From: an uncultured Bacteroidales bacterium
Lineage (GTDB): Bacteria > Bacteroidota > Bacteroidia > Bacteroidales > Bacteroidaceae
DNA length: 39,751 bases
Assembly (NCBI GenBank): GCA_902798425.1
Contig: CADBWR010000023.1
Span: 1 to 39,751, forward strand
Direction: 5' to 3'
Below, one piece after another: positions 1 to 8,032 of the stretch (the first letter of the stretch is position 1; each line of letters starts with the position of its first letter). A model generated the notes under the pieces. The model saw only the letters and a program-made list of their open reading frames with translations, had not been told where the DNA came from and searched no databases. The position numbers and the translations under genes are program-made.

Positions 1-369
1 TGGCCCAAGGGCGAGCCTAATCCTTACGGAAAGTATTTCATTGGTCAGAGCTATCTGGCAGATGTCGGTGGTGGTGTGATGAACGTCACCTTCGAGCCTC
101 GCTGCCGCAATAACTGGCATATTCACCACAAGCAGGTACAAGTGCTCATCTGCGTTGCTGGGCGCGGCTGGTATCAGGAATGGGGCAAAGCTCCCATTGA
201 GATGACTCCCGGCACCGTCATCGCCATCCCTGCCGAGGTGAAGCACTGGCACGGCGCACAAAAAGACTCGTGGTTCCAGCATCTCACGTATCATAAGGAT
301 GTGCAGGAAGGGGCCAGCAACGAGTGGTGCGAACCAGTAGATGATGCTACCTATAATGCACTGAAATGA
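1..369 (+). CDS. Cupin-domain protein (5' end outside window)
   Basis: The frame is open from base 1 to a TGA at 367-369, so the start lies upstream and the 122 residues seen are probably nearly the whole protein. The part seen reads like the small single-domain cupins (mandelonitrile-lyase/carboxymuconolactone-associated type) common in Bacteroidales. The metal-site cluster HIHHK sits around residue 39-43 of the visible part, followed by a glycine-rich turn (AGRGWYQEWG), the second cupin motif PGTVIAIP and a late HWH. The ATG at 76 lies inside the first strand of the fold and is not a credible start. The SDR gene follows after 13 bases, so the two are probably co-transcribed and may act on one small carbonyl or aromatic substrate. 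The substrate cannot be read from the sequence. Confidence 0.8.
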   Translation, partial: WPKGEPNPYGKYFIGQSYLADVGGGVMNVTFEPRCRNNWHIHHKQVQVLICVAGRGWYQEWGKAPIEMTPGTVIAIPAEVKHWHGAQKDSWFQHLTYHKDVQEGASNEWCEPVDDATYNALK

Positions 370-382
370 TAATCAAGCAACA

Positions 383-1216
383 ATGAAACAAGTATCAGTA
401 TTAGTGGGTGCTGGCAGTATCGGACAGGCGATTATCCGTCGTGTGTCGGCTGGCAAGCACATCGTGTTGGCAGACTACTCCATAGAGAATGCTCAGCGAG
501 CAGCAAAGACGCTGGAGGATGCTGGCTTTGAGTGCTCAACCATCCAATGCGACCTCGGCTCAAAAGAGGATATTCTGAAGTTGGTGAAGTTTGCCACCAG
601 CAAGGGGGACGTGACTAACGTGGTGAATGCTGCAGGTGTGTCACCCTCACAGGCTCCTGTAGAAGAAATTCTGCGCGTTGACCTCTACGGTACAAGTGTT
701 CTGTTGGAAGAGTTTGGCAAGGTGATTGCAGAGGGTGGTTCAGGTGTGATTATCTCATCACAAAGCGGTCATCGTCTGCCAGCCTTATCGCAGGAACAGA
801 ACGAGGCTTTAGCCACAACTCCTGTTGACAAGCTGCTGGAATTGCCGTTCCTGAAGGAAATCAACGACACGCTGAAAGCCTATCAGTACTCGAAGCGTTG
901 CAATGTGCTCCGCGTGATGTTCGAGGCTACCCGCTGGGGACGACGTGGTGCCACCATTAACTCAATCTCACCAGGTATCATCATCACACCATTGGCAAAC
1001 GATGAATTGCATGGCCCGCGTAAGGATGGTTACCTGAAGATGATTGAGGGCATGCCCGCCCGCCGTGCCGGAACACCCGACGAAGTGGGTGATATGGCTG
1101 AGTTCCTGATGTCCTCCCGAGGACGTTTCATCAGCGGTGCCGACTTTCTGATTGACGGTGGCTGTACAGCTTCTTATTGGTATGGTGATTTGCAATACCT
1201 CAAGGCTACGCATTAG
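383..1216 (+). CDS. Short-chain dehydrogenase/reductase (SDR)
   Basis: This 277-residue protein is an NAD(P)-dependent oxidoreductase of the classical SDR family. The nucleotide-binding motif VGAGSIGQAI lies at residues 8-17, an acidic residue after the second strand (LADYS) may select NAD, the NAAG motif is near residue 83, a serine-rich active-site strand (SSQSGH) comes before residue 135, and the catalytic pair is Y167/K171 (YQYSK). The C-terminus has the usual SPGII and FLIDGG segments. It begins 13 bases after the cupin stop. A remnant of a second, related SDR lies 0.75 kb downstream, so the region seems once to have held paired SDRs. Substrate unknown. Confidence 0.88.
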   Translation: MKQVSVLVGAGSIGQAIIRRVSAGKHIVLADYSIENAQRAAKTLEDAGFECSTIQCDLGSKEDILKLVKFATSKGDVTNVVNAAGVSPSQAPVEEILRVDLYGTSVLLEEFGKVIAEGGSGVIISSQSGHRLPALSQEQNEALATTPVDKLLELPFLKEINDTLKAYQYSKRCNVLRVMFEATRWGRRGATINSISPGIIITPLANDELHGPRKDGYLKMIEGMPARRAGTPDEVGDMAEFLMSSRGRFISGADFLIDGGCTASYWYGDLQYLKATH

Positions 1217-1285
1217 CGAGAGCAGAGTGAAACTCGTTTCAACTCTGCCGAGCGTGAGTAGGCTCGAACGAAGTTCAAGGCGACA
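1217..1285. repeat. Hairpin-rich element after the SDR gene
   Basis: Directly after the SDR stop lies an inverted repeat, GCAGAGT (1222-1228) with ACTCTGC (1242-1248), with an inner AAAC/GTTT pair. Two smaller hairpins follow (GAGC/GCTC and GAAC/GTTC). It has no T-run, so it is not a simple intrinsic terminator. The layered hairpins suggest a dispersed palindromic repeat or an mRNA-stabilising structure between the SDR and acetyltransferase genes. That reading is inference from structure alone. Confidence 0.4.
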
Positions 1286-1362
1286 CACTAAACAGCCATC
1301 CACTTCCGTTATCTTGAAAAACAAATAGAAGTTATGGAAGATACTAACGGTTGTAATCTGAA

Positions 1363-1911
1363 ATGGATATTTTCGAGCAATTAAGATCAGGGGCTGATGT
1401 CGATATGGCAACACCCGAGTATGCGAAGGCCATCAAGCACATGACCGACTGCGCCAACATTCGTTTTAAAATCAATACAACGGCTCCACAGCCTGAGCAG
1501 ATTCGTCCGTTAGAGAAGCAACTCTTTGGCGGTAATCTCGACCAGACGAGCTATCTGATGCCTCCGTTACAGATTGACTTTGCTTGTCAGATGAAGATTG
1601 GCAAAGGCGTGTTCGTGAATCACTCGCTGACCTGCATAGCTGCTGGCGGCATTACCATCGACGACGGCGTGATGATTGGCCCTAATGTACGCATTGTTAC
1701 AGATAACCACGACTTTGCGAACCGCATGGTGCTGCGCTGCAAGCCTGTACACATCGGACATAACGCTTGGATTGGTGTTGGAGCAATCATCTTACCAGGT
1801 GTTACTATTGGCGGGAATGCCGTTGTGGCCGCCGGTGCGGTTGTTACCAAGGATGTAGCACCTAATTCTATCGTAGGTGGCAATCCTGCAAAATTTATTA
1901 AGAACATATAA
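1363..1911 (+). CDS. Sugar O-acetyltransferase, maltose-acetyltransferase type
   Basis: This 182-residue protein of the left-handed beta-helix acyltransferase superfamily is expected to move acetyl from acetyl-CoA to a hydroxyl of a sugar or similar acceptor in the cytoplasm. The N-terminal helical part contains the Maa-like stretch ending in LEKQLFGG, followed by hexapeptide turns from about residue 75. The catalytic-loop histidine is in TDNHDF. The C-terminal coils carry [15 protein letters not shown] and [10 protein letters not shown], ending in the family's GNPAKFIK. Length is normal for the family. The ATG at 1363 is chosen because it precedes the conserved helix. The acceptor is unknown. 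Confidence 0.85.
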   Translation: MDIFEQLRSGADVDMATPEYAKAIKHMTDCANIRFKINTTAPQPEQIRPLEKQLFGGNLDQTSYLMPPLQIDFACQMKIGKGVFVNHSLTCIAAGGITIDDGVMIGPNVRIVTDNHDFANRMVLRCKPVHIGHNAWIGVGAIILPGVTIGGNAVVAAGAVVTKDVAPNSIVGGNPAKFIKNI

Positions 1912-1929
1912 ACAATAGGAGGATATATT

Positions 1930-2156
1930 ATGATTTTCGACAGAAACGAACAGAAACAGGTAGTGGCACTATTGGTGAAGGCTATCAGCGCATGATTGAT
2001 GCCTCTGCCGCTCAGCGTACAGGTACCAGCGACGAGATAGCCGAGGCAGCAGCCTTCCTGCTGGGAGAGCATGCCAAGTTTATTACAGGTACCGACCTGC
2101 TCATCGACGGTGGTGTCATCGCTGCTATCCGCACGGGTGAATATCAATTAGGATAA
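1930..2156 (+). pseudogene. 3' remnant of an SDR oxidoreductase gene
   Basis: From about 1974 one frame encodes the last 60 residues of an SDR: GEGYQRMIDASAAQRTG, then TSDEIAEAAAFLLG, and the C-terminal LLIDGGVIAAI, ending at TAA 2154-2156. The nucleotide-binding fold, the NAAG motif and the YxxxK active site are missing. An ATG at 1930 with a good upstream site (aggaggatatatt) opens a different frame that stops after 22 codons. It therefore looks as though a deletion joined a start region to the tail of an SDR gene. It cannot encode an active SDR. It is related to, but not a copy of, the intact SDR upstream. Confidence 0.75.
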
Positions 2157-2268
2157 AAAACTTATATATGTCGTATGAAGACCAGGTGAAATGGTTCTCA
2201 CAATTCAATCCAACTGACTAATAAATCAGACGACAAAATACGTTGGTATCATTAAGAAAGGATAAACG

Positions 2269-2310
2269 AATCCGTAATTTGGGTATAACTAGATTGCGGA
2301 TTTCTTTGTA
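2269..2310 (+). terminator. Possible intrinsic terminator
   Basis: AATCCGTAAT (2269-2278) pairs with ATTGCGGATT (2293-2302), ten pairs including one G-U, around a 14-base loop. The stem is followed by a T-rich run. It would close the upstream cupin/SDR/acetyltransferase unit. The long loop and interrupted T-run make this tentative. Confidence 0.35.
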
Positions 2311-2361
2311 ATTTTACCATATAGTAATCTTTGCAAACTAAGATGAAGTATTCCACAACTA

Positions 2362-2376
2362 TGTAATGATATTACA
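2362..2376. promoter_or_regulatory. Perfect palindrome TGTAAT-GAT-ATTACA
   Basis: Two six-base half-sites separated by three bases sit in the leader region upstream of the Nudix gene, the size of an operator for a dimeric regulator. No regulator is nearby and the site may be chance in AT-rich DNA. Confidence 0.25.
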
Positions 2377-2630
2377 CAGATTAGGGAGTATTCTTACATA
2401 GGCTCCGGAATCAAATTCCCAAGCCTTCGGAAAATCAGGGTAATTATGTCATCTGTTCTAATAAGTTGTTGTCACCGCCTTTTGGGGCTAATGTCGTTTC
2501 CACCTTAATTTATATTAAAAATTGACACGTTATGCAAGAAAAACGTGAAGAATGAACGAAAATTCAAGAGAAATAATTAATTTTACAAGCTAAAATAGCA
2601 GAACGCGCTTAACCTTACTTAATAAAACAG

Positions 2631-3152
2631 ATGGATAATCAACAAGAAATATTCCCGATAGTAGATGAAGAGGGCAGGGTAGTAGGTTCTGCCACACGTG
2701 GCAAGTGTCATAGTGGTTCGAAGCTGTTGCACCCTGTGGTGCATCTGCATGTGTTTAATTCACAAGGTGATATCTACCTGCAGCGCAGACCAGACTGGAA
2801 AGATATCCAGCCAGGAAAGTGGGACACGGCAGTCGGTGGTCACATTGACTATGGCGAGACACCAGACGAGGCTCTTCGTCGTGAGGTTCGCGAGGAACTG
2901 GGTATTACTGACTTCACTCCTGAATTCGTTGACAAATACGTTTTTGAGAGCATGCGTGAACGCGAACTTGTTTATGTAAATCGCACGATATATGATGGTC
3001 CTATCTCACCCTCTTCCGACGAGTTGGATGGTGGCCGCTTCTGGTCGATGCAAGAGATTCGTGAGACCATGGGTATGGGTGTTCTGACACCGAATTTCGA
3101 GAGCGAGTTTCAGCGTTGCTTTGGTATAGAGATGAGAGTTAAGGTTTTGTAG
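2631..3152 (+). CDS. Nudix hydrolase, IPP-isomerase-like subfamily
   Basis: This 173-residue protein has a full Nudix box (GX5EX7REUXEEXGU): GGHIDYGETPDEALRREVRE then ELGI, at about residues 69-92. It should hydrolyse a nucleoside-diphosphate-linked substrate using Mg2+ bound by the REVREE glutamates. The N-terminal PIVDEEGRVVGSATRGKCHS and the HPVVHLHVFN strand match the Idi/YfcD-like branch of the superfamily, which contains isopentenyl-diphosphate isomerase and various hydrolases. The residues seen do not decide between them. The ATG at 2631 is the only one before the conserved start. The panE-like gene follows 15 bases downstream and is probably co-transcribed. Confidence 0.85.
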   Translation: MDNQQEIFPIVDEEGRVVGSATRGKCHSGSKLLHPVVHLHVFNSQGDIYLQRRPDWKDIQPGKWDTAVGGHIDYGETPDEALRREVREELGITDFTPEFVDKYVFESMRERELVYVNRTIYDGPISPSSDELDGGRFWSMQEIRETMGMGVLTPNFESEFQRCFGIEMRVKVL

Positions 3153-3167
3153 AATAACATTGTCATT

Positions 3168-4079
3168 ATGAGATACGGAATTATTGGCACAGGTGCCATT
3201 GGCGGATATTATGGAGCCCGACTGGCTCATTCAGGACAGGATGTCCATTTCCTGCTGCGCAGCGACTATGAATATGTCAGACAGTACGGACTGCAGGTGG
3301 ACTCCTGCGACGGTTCGTTTCATCTGGCAGATGTCAATGCCTATCAGCATACACAGGACATGCCGCCGTGCGACGTGGTGCTGGTGTGCCTGAAGTCTGT
3401 CAACAACAGCAAGCTGCAGTCGCTGCTGCCGCCCTTGCTCCATGACCACACCTTGGTGGTGCTCATTCAGAACGGCATTGGGGTGGAGGAGGATGTTCAG
3501 AAGATGTTCCCCGACGTACAGCTGGCTGCCGGATTGGCCTTTATCTGTTCTGCCAAGACTGAGCCCGGTATTGTCAATCACCAGTGTTACGGCAGCATCA
3601 ATTTGGCCAACTACTCGTGCCGTGACGAGGTACTGATGCAGACTATCGTCGAAGAGTTTCGCGAGGCCGGCATCGAGACGGGACTGGTGGAATATCATGA
3701 GGCACGCTGGAAGAAGGCTGTGTGGAATATGCCGTTCAACGGTATGACGGTAGCCCTGCATACACAGACAGACCAACTGCTGAAGAATAAGTCTACACGA
3801 CAGTTGATTCGTGAGCAGATGATGGAGGTTGTCAATGCTGCCCAGCACATGGGCGTAAAGAACCTGGACGCTGCTTTTGTAGATAAGATGATAGAGACCA
3901 CTGATGCGATGACACCCTATTCGCCCTCTATGCGACTGGACTACGACTTCCACCGTCCTATGGAAATTTACTATCTCTACACCCGTCCTTTGCAGATAGC
4001 CCGCGAGGCAGGTTGCCCCATGCCGAAACTGGAGATGCTGGAGGCCGAGCTACGCTTTTTGGAGGCTTGTCAGCTATAG
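3168..4079 (+). CDS. panE: 2-dehydropantoate 2-reductase family protein
   Basis: This 303-residue protein of the ketopantoate reductase family reduces ketopantoate to pantoate with NADPH in the coenzyme A pathway, or a similar 2-oxoacid in paralogues. The dinucleotide motif GTGAIGGYYG starts at residue 7. The middle strand VVLVCLKSVNN supplies the conserved lysine of the cofactor site. The C-terminal ApbA_C domain begins at RWKKAVWNMPFNG, whose second lysine is the expected catalytic residue. Length is typical for the family. It sits 15 bases after the Nudix gene and ends facing the histidine kinase gene. Bacteroidales often carry more than one member, so true PanE activity is likely but not certain. 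Confidence 0.8.
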   Translation: MRYGIIGTGAIGGYYGARLAHSGQDVHFLLRSDYEYVRQYGLQVDSCDGSFHLADVNAYQHTQDMPPCDVVLVCLKSVNNSKLQSLLPPLLHDHTLVVLIQNGIGVEEDVQKMFPDVQLAAGLAFICSAKTEPGIVNHQCYGSINLANYSCRDEVLMQTIVEEFREAGIETGLVEYHEARWKKAVWNMPFNGMTVALHTQTDQLLKNKSTRQLIREQMMEVVNAAQHMGVKNLDAAFVDKMIETTDAMTPYSPSMRLDYDFHRPMEIYYLYTRPLQIAREAGCPMPKLEMLEAELRFLEACQL

Positions 4080-4106
4080 AGAAGGTTTTTGTGCTTTCGG
4101 AAGAAA

Positions 4107-6083
4107 CTATTTCAGTGGTAGCGACATTATGAAACGTGCACCGGAGATGTAGTTCGTATCAAGGGTGATATCGCCACCCAGTTTGCGTGCAAGACTGCGA
4201 GCAATTGTTAGTCCGACACCTGTTCCTTCGTAAAAGATGTTGAGTTGGACAAACTCCTCGAAGATGTGTTCTGCTTCCTCAGGAGGAATGACGATGCCAT
4301 TGTCTTCTACCGTAAACAATATGTGCGTGTCGTTACGTGTGACGGTGAGCCGTGCACGTTTCTTTTCTGCGATTTCTGGTTGGTCTTGGTATGCTTTCTT
4401 AGAACCTGTTGGGGTGGTAAACTTGTAGGCATTGTCAAGTATCTGGATTAATGCACGTGTGGCTGCTTTCTGGTTGGTAGTCAGCACGATATTGCCAATC
4501 TCGTCAGGTATTTGTTGGCTGAATTCCAGGTGGGTAGCTTGGCTGATGCCGCTGCTCTCGATAGCATCCATGGCTATCAAGATAGCTTCTACCTTGTCGC
4601 AACGCTCGATGGCTACTTTGCTGTTGGCCTCCGATAGGTCTATTACCCTGTTTACCAATCCAGAGATGCGGTTGGTGTTTTCCACAAGGTCCTTGTATAG
4701 CTTTTCGCGTTCCTCAGTGCTCAGCTTGATGTTTGGCATCGTGATAATCTGGCTGAACCCTGAGAGTATGCTGAGGGGCGTATTGATTTCGTGTGATATC
4801 TGGTGGATGAAATTATTCTTCATACGCAGCGACTCTTCGGCTTTCGAATTGGCAATCTCCAACTGTTCGTATGCTTTCTGCAACTCATTGTGCGCTTTGG
4901 CCAACTTGGCTGTTGTTCTATTACGTAAAATGATAAAGACGACGAGTGCTATGAGGGCTACAACAGCGATGACGATAATCAGAAACAGCTGTTGCGTCTT
5001 TGCTCTCAACCGGTTGCGCTCTGCCTCCATCTTCAACTCGTTCACTTCAAAATGCTTGTTCAGCATGTTCAGTTCCTTCATGTTGTCTGCTGTAGTCAGC
5101 GAGTCTTTGAAGTTCTTTAGCTTGTGCTGCCATTCCAGCGCCTCCTTATAGCGTCCCAGTCTCTCCAGCGCCTCCACCTTCATAGTTAGCGCATTGATCT
5201 TATGGCTGTTGTCAACCCTGTTGCTTGCCAGGTCCAACATTTTCTGACTGTGCTCCAGTGCGGCAGTATAGTCGTGTCTCGTCAGCTCCAGCGAACTTCT
5301 GGTGTACAGAAGCTGGAGTCTGTCAATTATCGGGTTTCCTTCCAGCTTCAGGTAGTGCTCCGAAGAGTCAAGAGCTGCCATGGCTGCTTTTAACTGCCCA
5401 GTTGTCACCAGATAATCAGTCATCGAACGCTGATACTGGTAGTTCCATTGTGCCCATTTCTCTATGGTTGCCTTTGATTTAGAGTAGTGGTTTTCGTCTA
5501 TATGCTTCTTCCATTCTTCCAACGTCGAGGGCAGGTTCTCGAGTTGCGAAGAGTCTGTCTGCACCTGAGTCAGATAGTTATAAGTTTCCATCAGCGGGGC
5601 AACATTCTTGGAGTGGAATATGCTGATGGCTTTTTGGAAAAACTTCACCGACTCGTCGACATTACCCCTATAGGCATAGCCCAATCCCAATAGCGAATAG
5701 GCTTCAAAGAGTCCATGGTCCTCGTGGCGCTTGATGGCGTCGCCTTCCATCTTCATTGCCATTGCCATCGCCTTGTCGTATTGGTCAATCCAGATGAGCT
5801 TCTCAACCAGCACACGCCAGATGGTATAGTAGCGCTCCATCTGTCCGTGTTCCAGACAGGTCTTCATGGCCTTGGGTACGAATACCTCAAGCGAGTCTAC
5901 CTGACCGTTGTTGTAGAGTTCGTTGGCTATGGCGTTTAGTTGATATGCAGAGTCTGCCCAGTCCACGTGTTCCGTGGATGGTTGCACAGTCTCTGTCCTG
6001 CTGTGCTTGCAGGATGAACAGAGTATGATGCCAATGAAAAATACTAAAACTATTGAAGTGTTTAGCTTGTGCTGTTGAAGCAT
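4107..6083 (-). CDS. Sensor histidine kinase with periplasmic TPR domain
   Basis: This 658-residue membrane sensor kinase has a hydrophobic N-terminus (residues 8-25, ending CSSC), giving either an anchor or a non-standard lipoprotein signal. A TPR-like helical region follows (about 40-340), then a transmembrane helix at 366-387, a short coiled coil, and the HisKA helix with the phospho-acceptor H431 in ISHEINTP. The ATP domain has the N box ILDNAYKF, the G1 box VEDNGIVIP (usually DNGIGIP, so one glycine is replaced by V) and the G2 box GTGVGLTIA. There is no receiver or DNA-binding domain and no response regulator beside it, so it is an orphan. An upstream in-frame TTG at 6113 exists, but the ATG at 6083 fits the signal sequence better. 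Confidence 0.88.
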   Translation of the reverse strand: MLQQHKLNTSIVLVFFIGIILCSSCKHSRTETVQPSTEHVDWADSAYQLNAIANELYNNGQVDSLEVFVPKAMKTCLEHGQMERYYTIWRVLVEKLIWIDQYDKAMAMAMKMEGDAIKRHEDHGLFEAYSLLGLGYAYRGNVDESVKFFQKAISIFHSKNVAPLMETYNYLTQVQTDSSQLENLPSTLEEWKKHIDENHYSKSKATIEKWAQWNYQYQRSMTDYLVTTGQLKAAMAALDSSEHYLKLEGNPIIDRLQLLYTRSSLELTRHDYTAALEHSQKMLDLASNRVDNSHKINALTMKVEALERLGRYKEALEWQHKLKNFKDSLTTADNMKELNMLNKHFEVNELKMEAERNRLRAKTQQLFLIIVIAVVALIALVVFIILRNRTTAKLAKAHNELQKAYEQLEIANSKAEESLRMKNNFIHQISHEINTPLSILSGFSQIITMPNIKLSTEEREKLYKDLVENTNRISGLVNRVIDLSEANSKVAIERCDKVEAILIAMDAIESSGISQATHLEFSQQIPDEIGNIVLTTNQKAATRALIQILDNAYKFTTPTGSKKAYQDQPEIAEKKRARLTVTRNDTHILFTVEDNGIVIPPEEAEHIFEEFVQLNIFYEGTGVGLTIARSLARKLGGDITLDTNYISGARFIMSLPLK

Positions 6084-6127
6084 ATCAGCGTGTGTTCTTA
6101 CTTTATTATCCAAATTGTTATCGGATG

Positions 6128-6160
6128 CAAAAGTAAGAAATAACTTTCAATTTCCCAACT
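6128..6160 (-). promoter_or_regulatory. Promoter of the histidine kinase gene
   Basis: On the minus strand the -7 element TACTTTTG (6128-6135) matches TAnnTTTG. A TTGGG lies 20 bases upstream at the -33 position. The start codon follows about 45 bases downstream. Confidence 0.6.
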
Positions 6161-6192
6161 ATTTTATGTTAAAATAAATATGTTCGCGGATA

Positions 6193-6456
6193 TTAATCAG
6201 CGTGTGTTGCCTTCAACTGCTCCAATGCTCGGCATAACTGGTCAGGACATGATGTTGACTTCGAACCGCAGCGGATGCCGTTCAGTCTGCTGATGACATC
6301 GTCAATCTGCTGGCCTACTACCAATTTGCTGATACCTTGCAGATTACCGTGACAACCTCCCACGAAGAATACCTGCTGAATAGTGTTGTTCTCGTCGGCA
6401 GTAACGTCAATCAGTTTTGAGCATGTGCCAACCGTCTGATACTGTATGTGTTTCAT
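6193..6456 (-). CDS. TSCPD-domain protein, TIGR03905-like
   Basis: This 87-residue protein has the two marks of the TSCPD family: GCHGNLQGISKLV in the middle and a cysteine-rich end with IRCGSKSTSCPDQL. The same domain ends many vitamin-B12-dependent ribonucleotide reductases, and stand-alone copies like this one are common in Bacteroidales and Clostridia. The four conserved cysteines (GTC, GGC, IRC, SCP) suggest a metal or redox site. The role of the free-standing form is not known. It has its own promoter and lies upstream of, and in the same direction as, the histidine kinase. Confidence 0.85.
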   Translation of the reverse strand: MKHIQYQTVGTCSKLIDVTADENNTIQQVFFVGGCHGNLQGISKLVVGQQIDDVISRLNGIRCGSKSTSCPDQLCRALEQLKATHAD

Positions 6457-6487
6457 TGTTTTCTTAAACTTTGTTGTTTTAATGCTG

Positions 6488-6495
6488 CAAAGTTA
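6488..6495 (-). promoter_or_regulatory. -7 element of the TSCPD gene promoter
   Basis: TAACTTTG on the minus strand matches TAnnTTTG and lies about 30 bases before the ATG. No clear TTTG is seen at -33. It is back to back with the promoter of the metallopeptidase gene. Confidence 0.5.
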
Positions 6496-6516
6496 CGCAT
6501 TTTGCTGCTAATTTAT

Positions 6517-6524
6517 TACCTTTG
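6517..6524 (+). promoter_or_regulatory. -7 element of the metallopeptidase gene promoter
   Basis: TACCTTTG matches TAnnTTTG and lies about 50 bases before the ATG at 6576. The -33 region is weak. Confidence 0.5.
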
Positions 6525-6575
6525 CACATTACATTTAGGATTGTTTATGACTGACAATGCCTTTTGTGTAAAAAT

Positions 6576-7154
6576 ATGGCAATACAGGTAACATATAGGA
6601 GAACCGGACGGCTGTCAATGCGCATTGTGAAGAATGGCGATGTGCATGTGTCAGTCCCTATTGGTATGCCCAGAAAAGAGGTGGAGCGATTTGTTGACGA
6701 ACACCGTGGGTGGATTGCCGAGGCACGCAAGAAAACAACCGAGAACCAGAAACGCAGGGCCGACTTTTATAGTCAGTTGCCGCTAAAGACGAGAGAGCAG
6801 ACTGAAAATGCCCTGCGCCGTTTGAAAGCACAGATAGAACCAATGGTAGACCTTCACTCCCAAAAGATGGGCGTAAAGCCAACAGCTGTCCGTTATCGGG
6901 CGATGATTTCTCGTTGGGGCGTCTGCAATGTCCGTAGCAAGTCCATCTGCTTCTCCGCATATCTGCTGCTCTTGCCAGAATGGTGCGTCGAACACGTGGT
7001 TGTTCATGAACTGTGCCATCTGTTGGAACCCACTCATAATGCTCGTTTCCATGCGCTGATGGACCACTATTTCCCTCGTTGGAAGGAAGCCCGCAGAACA
7101 ACAAGACAGATATGTAAGATGGGCCTTGCTGAAAATTCGAGGGATACGGAATGA
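6576..7154 (+). CDS. YgjP-type zinc metallopeptidase (DUF45/M48-like)
   Basis: This 192-residue protein of the YgjP/DUF45 family has the zinc motif HELCH at residues 144-148. Downstream lies the helix PTHNARFHALMDHYFPRW, which supplies a further metal ligand. The upstream segment YRAMISRWGVCNVRSKSICF is the family's substrate-groove strand. Members are thought to be soluble SprT/WSS1-like proteases, and biological targets are mostly unknown. The ATG at 6576 is preferred over an upstream TTG at 6564. The 3' end (TGA at 7152-7154) lies just before the start of the AlkD-like gene. Confidence 0.85.
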   Translation: MAIQVTYRRTGRLSMRIVKNGDVHVSVPIGMPRKEVERFVDEHRGWIAEARKKTTENQKRRADFYSQLPLKTREQTENALRRLKAQIEPMVDLHSQKMGVKPTAVRYRAMISRWGVCNVRSKSICFSAYLLLLPEWCVEHVVVHELCHLLEPTHNARFHALMDHYFPRWKEARRTTRQICKMGLAENSRDTE

Positions 7155-7182
7155 AAGACTTAAAAGACTAATAGAAAACAGA

Positions 7183-7959
7183 ATGGTGACAGCTAAGGAA
7201 ATCATAAGCTATATGGAATCGCTGCGGAATGAGGAGCAGCGAAGGGTACTCATGAGGTTCTTCAAGACGGAACCTGGTGACTATGGGGAGGGCGATGAGT
7301 TCTTAGGGCTGAAGGTGCCACAGACGAGAGAAGTGGTCAAGGCTGCGAAGGACTTACCATTGAGAGAGATACCTGTATTGCTGATGTCGAAATGGCATGA
7401 GGTGAGGCTTTGTGGTCTGTTGATTCTGGTGGCAAAGTTTGAAAAGCTGGCGACCAAGCGCTTGATGAATGATGTAGAGGCTATCAATATGCGGGATGAA
7501 ATATTGACAATGTATTTGCAATTTGCGGAGAGGGCAAACAACTGGGATCTGGTAGACTTGTCAGCGCCTAAGATTTTGGGACATTGGCTGATGTTGCCAA
7601 TCGGGGTCTCCCTCTTATCCACCCAAAGGGGGGAGAACAGGAAGCGGCAGGTGTTGGATGAACTGGCTTTCAGCGATAATTTGTGGAAGCAGAGGATGAG
7701 CATCGTTAGTACGTGGAAGACGTCACAGATGGGCGACCCATCTTGGTGTTTAAGATATGCGGAGATACATCTGCACCATCCACATGACCTGATGCATAAG
7801 GCTGTTGGATGGATGCTCAGAGAGATGGGCAAGCGATGTTCGATGGATTTGCTTCGCGGCTTTCTGAGACAGCATGTGCACGAGATGCCTCGAACGATGT
7901 TACGCTATGCCATAGAGAAGATGAGTGAAAAGGAACGGAAGGAGTGGATGGAGAAGTGA
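7183..7959 (+). CDS. AlkD-like DNA alkylation repair protein
   Basis: This 258-residue protein reads as the HEAT-like-repeat AlkD family of DNA glycosylases, which remove positively charged alkylated bases such as 3-methyladenine. Family marks include RRFF-type helix MRFFKTEPGDYGEGDEFLG, VPQTREVVK, WHEVRLCGL, NNWDLVDLSAP and the late NHHPHD-like HLHHPHDLMHKAVGWMLRE. The ATG at 7183 is preferred over an in-frame TTG at 7126, which would overlap the upstream gene. Residues around 140-151 (GVSLLSTQRGEN) interrupt a normally short loop and are encoded by a GC-rich near-palindrome, described separately. It ends facing the UDG-family gene. Confidence 0.85.
   Translation: MVTAKEIISYMESLRNEEQRRVLMRFFKTEPGDYGEGDEFLGLKVPQTREVVKAAKDLPLREIPVLLMSKWHEVRLCGLLILVAKFEKLATKRLMNDVEAINMRDEILTMYLQFAERANNWDLVDLSAPKILGHWLMLPIGVSLLSTQRGENRKRQVLDELAFSDNLWKQRMSIVSTWKTSQMGDPSWCLRYAEIHLHHPHDLMHKAVGWMLREMGKRCSMDLLRGFLRQHVHEMPRTMLRYAIEKMSEKERKEWMEK
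7603..7637. repeat. GC-rich palindromic insert in the AlkD-like gene
   Basis: A run starting GGGGTCTCCCTC and ending AAAGGGGGGAG forms a short hairpin (TCTCCC with GGGGGA). It replaces a variable loop of the protein in frame, giving VSLLSTQRGE. It resembles the palindromes inside mfd and the UDG-family gene. Confidence 0.45.
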
Positions 7960-8032
7960 AAACCTAAACAAAAACGAGTTACAGGGAAAGGGTTATGAGG
8001 TGGTAGGCTGCAGCGGTTGGTAGGATGCCCAA

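Larger units (their letters stand above)
2157..2630. other. 474-base intergenic stretch
   Basis: No credible gene is seen. A 17-codon ATG frame (2168-2221) directly follows the SDR remnant and may be part of the same decayed region. The stretch is AT-rich. It holds a possible terminator (2269-2310), a small perfect palindrome (2362-2376) and no clear TAnnTTTG promoter for the Nudix gene. Confidence 0.5.

Noticed and set aside
2326-2334. TAATCTTTG as a possible promoter
   Set aside because: It has three bases instead of two between TA and TTTG, and it lies about 300 bases from the next gene.
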